Origin: Nemopilema nomurai
Lineage: Eukaryota > Cnidaria > Scyphozoa > Rhizostomeae > Rhizostomatidae
Direction: 5' to 3'
Assembly (NCBI GenBank): GCA_003864495.1
Contig: ML133386.1
Span: 2,801,375-2,865,374, forward strand
Length of the DNA stretch: 64,000 bases
The notes beneath the pieces are model-generated. The model made no database searches. It saw nothing but the letters and a program-made list of their open reading frames with translations, and had not been told where the DNA came from. A program made the translations under genes and the position numbers. Within the stretch, counting starts at the first letter, position 1. The number at the start of each line of letters is the position of its first letter. This document shows, piece after piece, positions 1 through 21,996 of the stretch.

Positions 1-3000
1 GGTAATTTTTCTTCAAATTTCTGCCTCTTAACTATGTCAGGCTACTAACCACATCCCAAAACACGTCTAAGAAGCCTGGGGCGCTTGTCATTTGCGGCTA
101 TAGCCTTGCAAAATGCCGTGCCGTTTTTGGCATGGTAATTTTTCTTTAAATTTCTGCCTCTTAACTATGTCAGGCTACTAACCCATCCCAAAACACGTCT
201 AAGAAGCCTGGGGCGCTTGTCAGTTGCTTTATTTTGGTGTATCGCAGTCGTGACGATTTCGCTAAAAAACCAAGGCTATAGCCTTGCAAAATGGCCGTTT
301 TTGGCATGGTAATTTTTCTTCAAATTTCTGCCTCTTAACTATGTCAGGCTACTAACCTCATCCCAAAACACGTCTAAGAAGCCTGGGGCGCTTGTCAGTT
401 GCTTTATTTTGGTGTATCGCAGTCGTGACGATTTTGCTAAAAAACCAAAGCTATAGCCTTGAAAATGGCCGTTTTTTGCATGGTAATTTTTCTTTAAATT
501 TCTGCCTCTTAACTATGTCAGGCTACTAACCACATTCCAAGAACACGTCTAAGAAGCCTGGGGCGCTTGTCAGTTGCTTTATTTTGGTGTATCGCAGTCG
601 TGAAGATTTCGCTAAAAAACCAAGGCTATAGCCTCGCAAAATGGCCGTTTTTGGCATGGTAAGTTTTCTTCAAATTTCTGCCTCTTAACTATGTCAGGCT
701 ACTAACCACATCCCAAAACACGTCTAAGAAACCTGGGGCGCTTGTCAGTTGCTTTGTTTTGGTGTATCGCAGTCGTGACGATTTCGCTAAAAACCAAGGC
801 TATAGCCTTGCAAAATGGCCGTTTTTGGCATGGTAAGTTTTCTTCAAATTTCTGCCTCTTAACTATGTCAGGCTACTATCCACATCCAAAAACACGTCTA
901 AGAAGCCTGGAGCGCTTGTCAGTTGCTTTATTTTGGTGAATCGCAGTCGTGACGATTTTGCTAAAAAACCAAAGCTATAGCCTTGAAAATGGCCGTTTTT
1001 TGCATGGTAATTTTTCTTTAAATTTCTGCCTCTTAACTATGTCAGGCTACTAACCACATTCCAAGAACACGTCTAAGAAGCCTGGGGCGCTTGTCAGTTG
1101 CTTTATTTTGGTGTATCGCAGTCGAGATGATTTCGCTAAAAAACCAAGGCTATAGCCTTGCAAAATGGCCGTTTTTGGCATGGTAATTTTTCTTCAAATT
1201 TCTGCCTCTTAACTATGTCAGGCTACTAACCACATCCCAAAACACGTCTAAGAAGCCTGGGGCGCTTGTCAGTTGCTTTATTTTGGTGAATCGCAGTCGT
1301 GACGATTTTGCTAAAAAACCAAAGCTATAGCCTTGAAAATGGCTGTTTTTTGCATGGTAATTTTTCTTTAAATTTCTGCCTCTTAACTATGTCAGGCTAC
1401 TAACCACATCCCAAAACACGTCTAAGAAGCCTGGAGCGCTTGTCAGTTGCTTTATTTTGGTGAATCGCAGTCGTGACGATTTTGCTAAAAAACCAAAGCT
1501 ATAGCCTTGAAAATGGCCGTTTTTGGCATGGTAAGTTTTCTTCAAATTTCTGCCTCTTAACTATGTCAGGCTACTAACCACATCCCAAGAACACGTCTAA
1601 GAAGCCTGGGGCGCTTGTCAGTTGCTTTATGTGGGTGAATCGCAGTCGTGAAGATTTCGCTAAAAAACCAAGGCTATAGCCTCGCAAAATGGCCGTTTTT
1701 GGCATGGTAAGTTTTCTTCAAATTTCTGCCTCTTAACTATGTCAGGCTACTAACCACATTCCAAGAACACGTCTAAGAAGCCTGGGGCGCTTGTCAGTTG
1801 CTTTATGTGGGTGAATCGCAGTCGTGAAGATTTCGCTAAAAAACCAAGGCTATAGCCTCGCAAAATGGCCGTTTTTGGCATGGTAAGTTTTCTTCAAATT
1901 TCTGCCTCTTAACTATGTCAGGCTACTAACCACATTCCAAGAACACGTCTAAGAAGCCTGGGGCGCTTGTCAGTTGCTTTATGTGGGTGTATCGCAGTCG
2001 TGAAGATTTCGCTAAAAAACCAAGGCTATAGCCTCGCAAAATGGCCGTTTTTGGCATGGTAAGTTTTCTTCAAATTTCTGCCTCTTAACTATGTCAGGCT
2101 ACTAACCACATTCCAAGAACACGTCTAAGAAGCCTGGGGCGCTTGTCAGTTGCTTTATGTGGGTGAATCGCAGTCGTGAAGATTTCGCTAAAAAACCAAG
2201 GCTATAGCCTCGCAAAATGGCCGTTTTTGGCATGGTAATTTTTCTTCAAATTTCTGCCTCTTAACTATGTCAGGCTACTAACCACATTCCAAGAACACGT
2301 CTAAGAAGCCTGGGGCGCTTGTCAGTTGCTTTATGTGGGTGAATCGCAGTCGTGAAGATTTCGCTAAAAAACCAAGGCTATAGCCTCGCAAAATGGCCGT
2401 TTTTGGCATGGTAAGTTTTCTTCAAATTTCTGCCTCTTAACTATGTCAGGCTACTAACCACATCCCAAAACACGTCTAAGAAGCCTGGAGCGCTTGTCAG
2501 TTGCTTTGTTTTGGTGTATCGCAGTCGTGACGATTTCGCTAAAAAACCAAGGCTATAGCCTTGCAAAATGGCCGTTTTTGGCATGGTAATTTTTCTTTAA
2601 ATTTCTGCCTCTTAACTATGTCAGGCTACTAACCACATCCCAAAACACGTCTAAGAAGCCTGGAGCGCTTGTCAGTTGCTTTATTTTGGTGAATCGCAGT
2701 CGTGACGATTTTGCTAAAAAACCAAAGCTATAGCCTTGAAAATGGCTGTTTTTTGCATGGTAATTTTTCTTTAAATTTCTGCCTCTTAACTATGTCAGGC
2801 TACTAACCACATTCCAAGAACACGTCTAAGAAGCCTGGGGCGCTTGTCAGTTGCTTTATTTTGGTGTATCGCAGTCGTGACGATTTTGCTAAAAAACCAA
2901 GGCTATAGCCTTGCAAAATGGCCGTTTTTGGCATGGTAATTTTTCTTCAAATTTCTGCCTCTTAACTATGTCAGGCTACTAACCACATCCCAAAACACGT

Positions 3001-3333
3001 CTAAGAAGCCTGGGGCGCTTGTCAGTTGCTTTATTTTGGTGAATCGCAGTAGAGACGATTTCGCTAAAAAACCAAGGTTATAGCCTTGCAAAATGGCCGT
3101 TTTTGGCATGGTAATTTTTCTTTCAATTTCTGCCTCTTAACTATGTCAGGCTACTAACCACATCCCAAAACACGTCTAAGAAGCCTGGGGCGCTTGTCAG
3201 TTGCTTTATTTTGGTGAATCGCAGTCGAGACGATTTTGCTGAGAAACCAGGGCTATAGCCCTGCAAAATGGCCGTTTTTGTCATGGAATTTTTTCTTAAA
3301 GTCTTGGGCTTTCAAGCATGTCAGGCTACTAAG
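1..3333. repeat. Satellite array, 174-176 bp tandem units
   Basis: A landmark (actatgtcaggctacta) recurs at about 31, 164, 338, 512, 688, 862, 1036, 1212, 1386, 1560, 1736, 1912, 2088, 2264, 2440, 2615, 2789, 2965, 3140 and, degenerate, 3315. The spacing is 174-176 bp apart from a first unit shortened to about 133 bp. Each unit carries a palindrome (aaggctatagcctt or a variant). Units fall into subtypes: a 174-bp form with 'ccaaagctatagccttgaaaatgg' and a 176-bp form with 'gtgaagatttcgct...cctcgcaaaatgg'. The 176-bp form is repeated consecutively from 1560 to 2440, which suggests local amplification. The array runs off the left edge; the last unit is diverged, as expected at an array border. 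Short reading frames inside it are not genes. Confidence 0.97.
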
Positions 3334-4286
3334 AACTATTATAAATAACAATAATAAGTTATTTAGGTATCCTAATAACATGCCTCACAGGGCTGGGGGG
3401 AATGTTAGTTACCACTTTTCGTTAAGAAATAACTAATTTGACATTGGTAGAAAAGTATATCGATAATCCTGAAGATCGTCATTTTTTCAATATTTTATCC
3501 TAAATCACGCCTTGTTGATTGAAATTAAAATCTGATTCTAAATTTTGGCGTTTTCTTTCAAATTGAAGGAAGAGCTTTAGGAATAGGAACAGGCAATTAG
3601 GAAGAAAACTTTAGCGCACATTCGTACGAGCTGCGGTAGTATTATCCTCGCGTTAAATTATCACTTTTTCACTTGGTTCTTATTTTGCTAGGAACACTAA
3701 GGGGGCTTTTAAACAAGGTGATTCCAAGGGGGACATCGCAAAACTCTTTGGAGAATCGTTTCAGGATATGCGTTTCATGAAAATATTCACAATTTCATCA
3801 AAATTGGCAAATGACTTGCTTCGATTAATATGTAACAATCTTCAGAGGACACTGATATTCCAACTCAATCCTGGAGCATTCACTGATATTCCAACGACGC
3901 TGTTGCTAATTGGTTTTAACTTGCTCCAATTTATTTATATGGAATAATTGTTGCAAGAAAACTTTTGTAAGTCAAGAAATGAAATTTAATTATTGAGTCT
4001 ATGCAAATTGTCATTCTTGAAAATTGGAAGCTTTCCTATTGCTAGGCGCACACGAGAGAATTTTAGCTAAGACAAGAGAAGAATATTTTTTGGCACGCGT
4101 GCAATTTTGTTCACTGTGTGCGGAGGCGAAAGCAATTTTCCTTATAATAATCCAAATAAACGATCAAAACTGATGACGTAAAAGAAGTACACAGAGAGGC
4201 ACAAAACAAGAGACTTCTGACTTATATTAACAATTCATTTTGCAAATTCAAGCATCATGACCGACATACTGCTAAGGTTTGTTTGT
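3334..4286. other. Intergenic / eEF2 3' flank
   Basis: AT-rich single-copy-looking DNA between the satellite and the eEF2 stop codon. It should hold the eEF2 3' UTR. A minus-strand AATAAA lies at 3930-3935, about 350 bp past the stop, and is a possible polyadenylation signal. No coding sequence recognised. Confidence 0.5.
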
Positions 4287-13878
<9,592 letters not shown>

Positions 13879-15004
13879 CTTGGATGAATATTTTGAGCTG
13901 CCCCGCTCTCAATTTCAGGTGTCTGTGATATGCGCCTTGTAAAAGGCGAGGATATTCGAAAAGGCCGATTGTCAAAATTCCTGGCTTCTTACGCAACGTG
14001 TACGCGGTAGTCAAGTGATTTGGTAGGCTGCGGAGGAGTCTGACGCGTTTGTGGGAACAGAATCGAAACGAGACTTGGGGCGTGAACAAGCCGACACCAA
14101 ACCTGAAGGAGGAACACATCCAGAAACTCTCAACATCTCAGATTTACGATTTACCGTTATGTCAGGCACCGCGGAGCGTTGAGAAAAGTGGGGGGTCAAA
14201 AAAGAGTGGGGGGGGGGGGAGGCTAAAACCATTGAAAAGGAGGTTTTATTGGTAGTTTATTACTTAATATTTGGCATTTTGCAAAAAGTGGGGGAGGGGG
14301 GGCTAAAGCCTGCGGTGCCTGCAATGTTTCAATTTTCCATTCCAGAACCCCTTGCTTTCTCTTGGTGGTGAAAGTTGACAGGTCCTGGGCAAAGTGAGAA
14401 ATTCCACTGCCAGCGAAAGCTTTCACGTGGTTTAAGAATAATGAAACTAAAAGGTCATAGGCAATAGGATTTCTTACGAAGAATCATATGATTCTTAATA
14501 ATGAAAATATGACGTTGGATGTAAGAAACTGGATAATTTTGCACGGACTTTGACCAGCCAAGTTTCTAAGTTAGGGCTGCTAGGTCCCCAACACTCACGA
14601 GAAGTGATATCCAGATTTTAAATTTTTTATTGGGATTTTATAAAAAATTAAGAGGTTATCGATTACATGTGCTTGTGACCAAATGGTGATAGTGATACCA
14701 ACCTGCTTCGTTTAAGATCACATTCTTCATTATTTTTCCATCGGCCTACCTTCCTTGATGATCAGCTATCAGCTGTCGGCGAGGGGCCTTTTGGTGTGTT
14801 GGTGAACATTAGCTTGACTCACCAGTCCTCTTATTCTCGCTTTGAAATAATACAGTTTATCTTTCATCTCAAACAAGACCTTCAAAGGTAATGTGCCTCA
14901 CTTGACTTTTCAGTTTTTGATACAAAAAGCCCATTTACAGCCATGAAAGTGCACCATCGTCACTTCATTTCGCTCCGTTTTTAAGCTGACTTTTAAGCCC
15001 TTGA
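13879..15004. other. Region upstream of eEF2
   Basis: Contains the presumed eEF2 promoter and 5' UTR. On the minus strand a pyrimidine run CCTTTT (13946-13941), about 65 nt before the start codon, is a candidate TOP-type transcription start. A MITE-like repeat lies at 14162-14322. The rest, to the retrotransposon remnant, shows no coding sequence I can support. Confidence 0.4.
14162..14322. mobile_element. MITE-like repeat, copy 1
   Basis: About 160 bp bounded by inverted termini (caggcaccgcggagcg at the left, gcggtgcctgc at the right) with G-rich subterminal tracts around an AT-rich core containing 'tggtagtttattacttaat'. The same sequence occurs in reverse orientation at 53767-53915, with the same core and the same ends, so this is a dispersed non-autonomous element. 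No coding capacity. I did not find a convincing target-site duplication, so the superfamily is not assigned. Confidence 0.8.
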
Positions 15005-16530
15005 CCGACAACGTGGGCTACCGTACAACTGAATCTGTCTTGAAATCGCAATATCTAGGCTTATTCATTACACATACGCTTAACCCAACACCGTTTTTGC
15101 CGCTGATTTTGCTAGTCACACTTAGATGTTCCAGCTCTCCTTTGCGTATTACGTGGCCCAAAAATTCCCACTGTCTTTTGCGGATTGCTAAAAAGAAGGT
15201 ATCGCTTTGTTCCTGCTCTCCGTTGTACTTCCTCGTTCGTTTTCCGTTCAGTCCACGATATCCGCATCATCCGCCTGAGAAACCACATTTCTGCCGCTTG
15301 TATTCTTTTCTCCATGCTTTGTGAGATTGTCCAGCTACCGTATGTGAGAATGGAAAACACGTAACACTTCAGCATTCTGATTTTCGTCCTATTGGAAACG
15401 TGATAACTTTTCAGTATGGTACCGAGTTTTTCCGATGCGCTTTTCGCCATGCCTATTCTTCTTCTGATTTCTACGTCACACTTGCCGTCTTCCGTGATGA
15501 AACTGCCAAGGTAATTGAACTTTTGAACCTGACCTATCTGGGTGTCTCCAACTTTTATTGTGCATTCTTTCCTAGTCGATTGCCCGCCAATTATCATGCA
15601 TTCCGTTTTCTTACAGTTTACAGATAGTCCTTTGTCTTTGCTTGCTTCGACTACTTTTTCCAGAATCTCTTGTAGCTTTTCCTGGGATTCCGCGATTAGC
15701 ACCGTATCGTCCGCATATTTCCGATTATTGATGTTTTGACCTCCAACAGCTATCCCTTGCATTGGGGCTATCTCTCGCAGAATGATCTCGCTGTAAAAGT
15801 TGAAAAGGTCCGGGCTCAGTACGCATCCTTGACGCACTCCTCTTTTAATGTTGACGTACTCACTGGTGTCTTCTCCAACTCGCATACACGCCGTTTGTTC
15901 CCAGTACAGGTTCCGCAGCACTCTTAAGTCTTTACCGTCCAGGTCTAGTCCTTCTAGATAATGGAACAACTGTTCGTGTTGCACTTTGTCAAAAGCCTTG
16001 GTGTAGTCGATAAAGCAGACATAAAGGTCCTTTTGCATTTTAATCGCATTCTCAAGACAAAGATGGCATTGCGTGTACCAGCATCTTGAACGAACCCAAA
16101 TTGTTCTTTCCCTATCACAGGCCTCATCTTGTTCCGTGCTCTGGCCATCAAAACATGAAGTAGAATTTTTATCGCGTGACTCATCAGACTTATAGTTCTA
16201 TGCAGTTCGCAGTCTATTGCGCCGGTCTTCTTTGGAAAAGCTATGAAGATTGATTTGCTTAAGTCCGTCGGGATTTTTCCGGTGTCGTATACTTCATTGA
16301 TGATTTCCGTCAGTTTCTTTATTCCAAAATCCTCCAGTGCAACTATCATTTCAACTACAATTTCGTCGGGTCCTGCTGCCTTATTCCTCTTCATCTTCTG
16401 TAACGCTGCCTTAACCTCTGCTTCCAAAATCGCTGGCCCTTCATTTCATTTGTGAATTTCCGGTTTCTCGCCGCGATTGTCTGCGAAAAGGTCACCAATG
16501 TATTCTGTCCATCCATCGTTTTTGTTCGCA
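15005..16530 (-). pseudogene. Degenerate non-LTR retrotransposon (reverse transcriptase fragment)
   Basis: A LINE-type reverse transcriptase in broken frames. The N-terminal part (about 16427-16040) has KMKRNKAAGPDEIVVEMI and a RTISLMSH block. The next part (16038-about 15190) has DLYVCFIDYTKAFDKV, GVRQGCVLSPDLFN and the catalytic YADDTVLIAES. The two parts are in different frames, shifted near 16040. A further shift occurs near 15190 within the C-terminal RRMMRISWTERKTNEEV region. Beyond it, similarity to the usual tail continues with in-frame stops to about 15005. Another shift lies near 16460. No endonuclease domain is present, so the copy is 5'-truncated, typical of dead LINE insertions. 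The clade (RTE-, CR1- or Jockey-like) cannot be decided by eye. Confidence 0.93.
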
Positions 16531-18997
16531 AGACAAAAAATTTGAATTCAGCCATAACAATGTAAAACATCAGAAAGTTTATGACTCTGCAAATATCCAC
16601 AAAACAAAAATCTCTTAATCAGTAAAACCTTTTTCTAAGATTCTATATCAAGACAAGGATTTTAGGGCTTAATATAGAAAACCTTCCTATTAAATAAAGT
16701 TAGATATATAAGATAAGATGTAAGCTATTTTGTGGCCAACCTTTTTGCAACTAAGAAAAAGTTAGCGATAGAGTGAACACTCGAATTTGACACTTCGTGA
16801 TAACAATGCAAGAAACAAAATCATCATTATATATGAGCTATGTTCTGTGGATTTTGGATTTTTGACGAATCAAAGACGAATTATCAAATCTTTTGTAAAA
16901 ATGAATGTTGGCAGAGGCTTTGAGCTTTTCTCAGGAATATATTAAACTACTAAGAATTGCTAGCCAAGGAAAGGATGGTTAAGCAATGCACATCAACCTC
17001 GGTTTGGCTGTGTTACTATCGGTAGAACGCCAAATCTTTCTACAGATGAAAATAATTCTCGAGAAAAATTAAATTCCTCTTGGCTTGTAACAGCTCTAAG
17101 TTCAATCTGCAGTGCTTAATTGCCTGCATTTGAGAGATTTTCATCTATTGGCGATCTTTTTCAACTTGATCAGCTGTATCTTTTTTGTAATCTTATTGCA
17201 TGAACGGGCCAACATTTTTGAGACCATCTCACTCGTTTTATTTTTCAGAATCTCGAGTCGATTAAAGAATCGCTCATTTTTGCCAGTCAATAATGGAATG
17301 GTGAGAATAAGGCAATAAACCTTAGCAAAAGACATGAAAAGTCTACTTTTCCGTTCTTTTCCTGTAAATATTTTGCTTGTCATTTATCTGAACATTTGAA
17401 TAGTTTCTAGTTCCACCAGAAATGCATCCACATTAGGTAATTCCAATAAACACATGTCGGAGGCAATTTGAAAGACGCTTCTTTTGTCTGACTGCTGCAC
17501 GATTCAGATTAATTTGGGCTCCAAGTGTCAAGAGGAAGTGAATAGACCGCCACTATCTTACCCTCTCGAACAGGCGTCACCGTGCCTAGTAATCTATTCA
17601 CCTCTTTTCCACAAAGGGTATGAATTGTAAGCTCGTTTGATGTGCCAGTGCTATCATCAGTGCGAAAAGACGCTTTTCTTGGGGCCCGTTCACACGGTAC
17701 TTGATAAGTCTTTGCCCACTTTGCACTAATCTCTATCTCCTCTTAGCATTTTTAGCAGGAAGTATACGAGTGATCCATTTCTTATATTGCCTTATACCCA
17801 CCCCTCAAATGCTGTCTTCAGCTAGTGGACAATAAGTAGAAAGTAAAGCTCTTGCACAAAATTTTGTTTAATAGATGATATAATTTCATCTAAAAATGGC
17901 TACAATAATGCATTTTTACACATATTCTTATACAATTTTTGCAACGAATTAAGAGCAAAACATTATCAAACCAAACTAATAAAACTAAAACGACTTCCAG
18001 CGGACACCAAGTAGCTACAATGTAAAGTTCGCGACGGAGGCGAAAATAAGGTTTCTTAATTATTTATGACATCAGATTTGATACTATTTTTGAGGGAGAA
18101 ACGCCAAAAATATTCCTGGCTGATATATAGTACAATAAGGATAACAGGCTAGCATATAATGTACACATTTTAATAGGAATTTACGTAAAGTGCCCTGCTG
18201 TTTATGACAAAAAGGTCTTAAAAATTAAAAGAAAAATTCATGGTATCCAATTTTATTTCTTTCGAGATGAGAAATTTTTCAAAATCCATGTCACAGCACG
18301 CTCCTTGACGCTAAAGAACCATCTAGCAGCAATTTTCAGGCGCCATGGCAACATATTTCTTTAAAGATGCCTATGTAACCACTTCACATCGGGAGAGCAT
18401 AATTTCATGGTAAACCTTTATCAAAATTGGATAACTGGTGGTAAGCTGAGAAAAACAATATAGCTACAAGTTGTAATTTAATAGACTTTTGTGAAGGGCA
18501 AAAAAACAATTTTTCGATTGTTTAAAATAAGATCTGTTTTCATTTTTAAATATCAGATCCCCTAATCCTACAAAATCGTATCTAATTACTGCTTTCTGCG
18601 TCGCTCCTAAGAAAAATTCTGTCTGTGAGAATTTTCTTAAAAGTATTACGAAAAGGCACTTCTAAACAACTATCAAGGCATACTTGGAATTGCTAAAGTT
18701 GGTATTAGTATGAAAAGTTCAAGCTATCTTAGTGAAAGTCAATGTACGAAACCAACAGTGACTTCATCCGACTAACGAATGGAAGAAAAACTATAACCTA
18801 TGTGGAACCCGTTTTTAGCCTTTGCATTTTGATTTTGAAAGAAATCAAGTAACGTCCTAAAAAGGCAAGACAACAAGTATAATTTGAAGTGTCCAAACAA
18901 AAGGCAATGTTTGTTATATGCTGTTTGCTTATTGGTCATTTTGCGTTGGTCCCAAATCCAGTAGTGATTGGTACTGCTTCCGCAGAGTGGTATGGAT
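16531..18997. other. Intergenic, probable 3' UTR of the TRIM-NHL gene at its right end
   Basis: About 2.5 kb of AT-rich sequence with only short scattered reading frames. Part of it next to 18998 is likely to be the 3' UTR of the minus-strand gene. No RNA gene or conserved coding block seen. Confidence 0.4.
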
Positions 18998-21996
18998 TTA
19001 GAATACTTGAATTCTATTGTTGCTTAAGTCAGAAACAACTATGTAACCATTAGGCGTGACTGCTACGCTTTCTGGGAATGACAGTTGCCCATCCCCGTTG
19101 CCTTCTGACCCAATTATTTTTATCAGTTTGCCAGCATAGGTTACAACCTGAAGGCGATGGTTGCCCATGTCAGAGACGATTATGTTGCCTGCAATGTCCA
19201 TTGAAAGGCCTCTGGGGTGATTGAACTGCCCCTCCCCCTGTCCATGTGCGCCAAACATCTGTATGAACTTGCCACGTTGATCGAATATCTGAATGCGGTG
19301 GTTCTTCGAGTCAGCCACTAGGATGTTGTCGTTATCCGGATTCACGGCAACGTAGCATGGCGAGTTGAATTGTCCTGCACGCTCGCCTTGTGAGCCAAAC
19401 TTCATCACGAACTTCCCTTCTTTCGTAAATATCTGTATCCTATGATTATCTGTGTCTGCAACTATGATTTCACGGGATGATGGCGACACAGTCACGCCCC
19501 AAGGTGACTTGAAGTTTCCACCTTTGATCCCTTCCCTGCCAAACTTGTTTACGATGCCTCCTGCTCTGGTGAACACCTGGATTCTGTTGTTGCCGTTGTC
19601 ACAAACAATGAGTCTGTTGTCAGAATCAATGGCAACATCAGTGGGGCAGTTGAACTCGCCTTTGCGGTCACCGTGAGACCCAAATAGATTGACGAATTCT
19701 CCACGCGGCCCGAAGATCTGGATGCGGTGATTATAGCTATCAGCAACGTAGACGAAGCCTTCTTTATCGCAGGCAACACCGAACGGCGACTTGAACTCGC
19801 GCCGTTTAGAGCCATATTGCCCGAACTTCATCACGCTGCTTCCTACTTCGCTGTACTCTCGGCGATTTATAACCGATATTTGGAACGGGCTGTCCTTTAT
19901 TGGCTTGTCTTGAATCAGAATGTGCAGCACGTGTTTTCCATTGACCTCTGGCGTAAAGGTGATTAGGTATGTCCCATCGCCTATAGAAAAGTAATAGAAT
20001 TACAAACAAGAGCATAAGCGCCGGTAAAGCCATACATCAAAACTGTGCGTTCATCAAAGCAACCACTGCCTAGACATTGCAGCTTCAATAAAAGATCCAG
20101 GAATTTAACCAATTACCAGGTATGGGCCATTTAAGTATAGCACTAGCCCCCAAAACCCCGCTATGCGAGCTTTACTCCTACTGTGGAAAGAGAACTGCCC
20201 CTTAAAACTATCCCAAAACAAATAAGGCAGATTAGCCTCGGTATGTCATATAGCATTTGGTGGACCATGAGCAAACATCGAGGACTTTTACCCAATGTGA
20301 AAGGTTTGGCGATTGCAACCGATCGGGCTCTATCTACCATTCGGTCCTAGTTTTCATCATTATATATATGCTTAGGGTCCAAATGAATCATTTTGCTACT
20401 AGACTAGTTTTGCTTCATACTGTGGAACACTGACTGCTTGAAGTGTGTTATTGGGTCTCAACGCAAGCACTGGTTAGGTCATGTGACAGCGATGCAATCA
20501 CGAAGCAGCAAACTGAGAGCAAAGGTCAAGGTGCAGAGGACGTAGGGGTGACAAGGTGATTAGGTGAACAGAGGGAAGTGAACAAAAAGGCGGAACTAAA
20601 TGATGATTCTAGGAAAAAGGAGGCTGCTGTTTGACGATGCAGTGCGGGTTACCACAACGTTCATACCAAATAGCTTTGGTAATGGGAAAAGCTATCAGAA
20701 GAAAAGCATACCATTGTCTTCAACATTAAGCTCTTGCTTGATCTCCTCCGGCGAGGCCATTTCTGCCTTCACCCTGTCTCCGCCCATCTTCTTATGACCA
20801 TGACGATCCCGGGCATGCAAGGTGATCGAAGCTAGTACGCCAACTCGTGCAGACTCGAATCCATCGCCCTCTGCATATGAAAGCGAGGCAAAAGTTTGGC
20901 TTGCTTGAATGCTACCTAGAGATGCCATCACAGTCTGTATTGAGTCGCTGTTGCAAATGTACTGGATGGTATCATCTTCTTCAGGCTCCAAGTTCACCTT
21001 CATTTTATTTAATATTTGAAGCGTTGATTTAATTTGAAGAATTTCAACTTCGTTTCCAAACTCTAGCACATTCTCTGCAAAGCTGCAACACCCAGATATT
21101 TTTCCCAATTCCAACTCGACACCATCCTGTTGCAAGCTTAGAATCTTCTGCTTACGCTCGTATATGTTGTTCAACTTTTCTAATATTGCATCTTTTGCTA
21201 CCAGAAGAGCGTCTATTCTCGCCTGTGTTTTTGCATTGATCTCGCTGATGATACCTTGCTTGCACTCTTTCAACGTTTGCTGCATTCCTCGTACCTCTGC
21301 CAGCGTATTTCGCAGCTTTGGCACGTGTGTTTTTGTGGCGTCGAGCAACTTCTCTATTATGGGTTTCTGCTGTGGGATGGCCTCCTTCGGGTAGACAAAC
21401 TGATGTTCTCGGTGCTCCAGTATTGTGCAGACCCTGCACACGGCCTCATCACACGTATTGCAAAAGTACTTGATTACGTTCTTCGTGTGATACTTGCAAA
21501 AGGCTAGGGTGTAGTTGTCTAAAGACTGCCCATTGCCGAAGTCATCGTCATCCATCCCCACGATCCTGTGCTCAATAGTGCTTCGGGTTCGTTTATGTTC
21601 TGCGATACAGCTACCACAGAGGATGACGTCACACTCAATACAGCGAGAAGTAGAATTCTCGTTGTCTTGGCATTGCTCGCATTTAAGTCCCTTCCTTTTC
21701 TCCTTCTTGATTTCTTCGAATTTATATTGAACAACATCGAGCATGTTGTTTATAAAGAAATTGATGGGCAGTTGTTCGATGCCCATTTCGGGGATGGGGG
21801 TCTCCGCGCGACATGTGGGGCAAGCAATACGCTTGGAGGGAGTCTGGTTGCTGATTCGGTGAAGGCACTGCGAACAGAACGTATGGAGACAGGACAGGAA
21901 CTTTGGGTTGTTGAACCTTTCCAGGCAAATGGCACAAATCAACTGTTCATAAATTTGCTCGATAACTTGAGAGGAGCTCATGAATGCAGTTGCCAT
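18998..21996 (-). CDS. TRIM-NHL protein (RING, two B-boxes, coiled coil, filamin, six NHL repeats), TRIM2/3/71-like
   Basis: Probable E3 ubiquitin ligase and/or RNA-binding post-transcriptional regulator of the TRIM2/TRIM3/TRIM71(lin-41)/brat group. Two coding exons, 21996-20712 and 19980-18998, total 2,268 nt (755 residues). The junction EDN-G|GT...AG|GC-DGTYLITF falls inside the filamin domain and keeps frame. Residues about 21-62 are a C3HC4 RING (CAIC...CLHTFC...CPTC). About 106-144 is B-box 1, 167-201 B-box 2 (FCKYHTKNVIKYFCNTCDEAVCRVC), 205-330 a coiled coil, and 365-470 filamin. From about 480 to the end are six NHL blades with recurring NHRIQIF motifs. The start chosen (MATAFMSSS) lies just after a good acceptor (ctattctcttttag), so a 5' UTR exon probably exists upstream. 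The exact orthologue (TRIM2/3 versus TRIM71) is not resolved. Confidence 0.93.

Noticed and set aside
742..939. Short reading frames within the satellite (also 3236-3436)
   Set aside because: They arise from the repeated unit itself and change with unit variants; there is no gene-like composition.
1..3333. CRISPR-like regular repeats
   Set aside because: Whole 174-176 bp units are repeated with no distinct spacers, and the genome is eukaryotic; this is a satellite.
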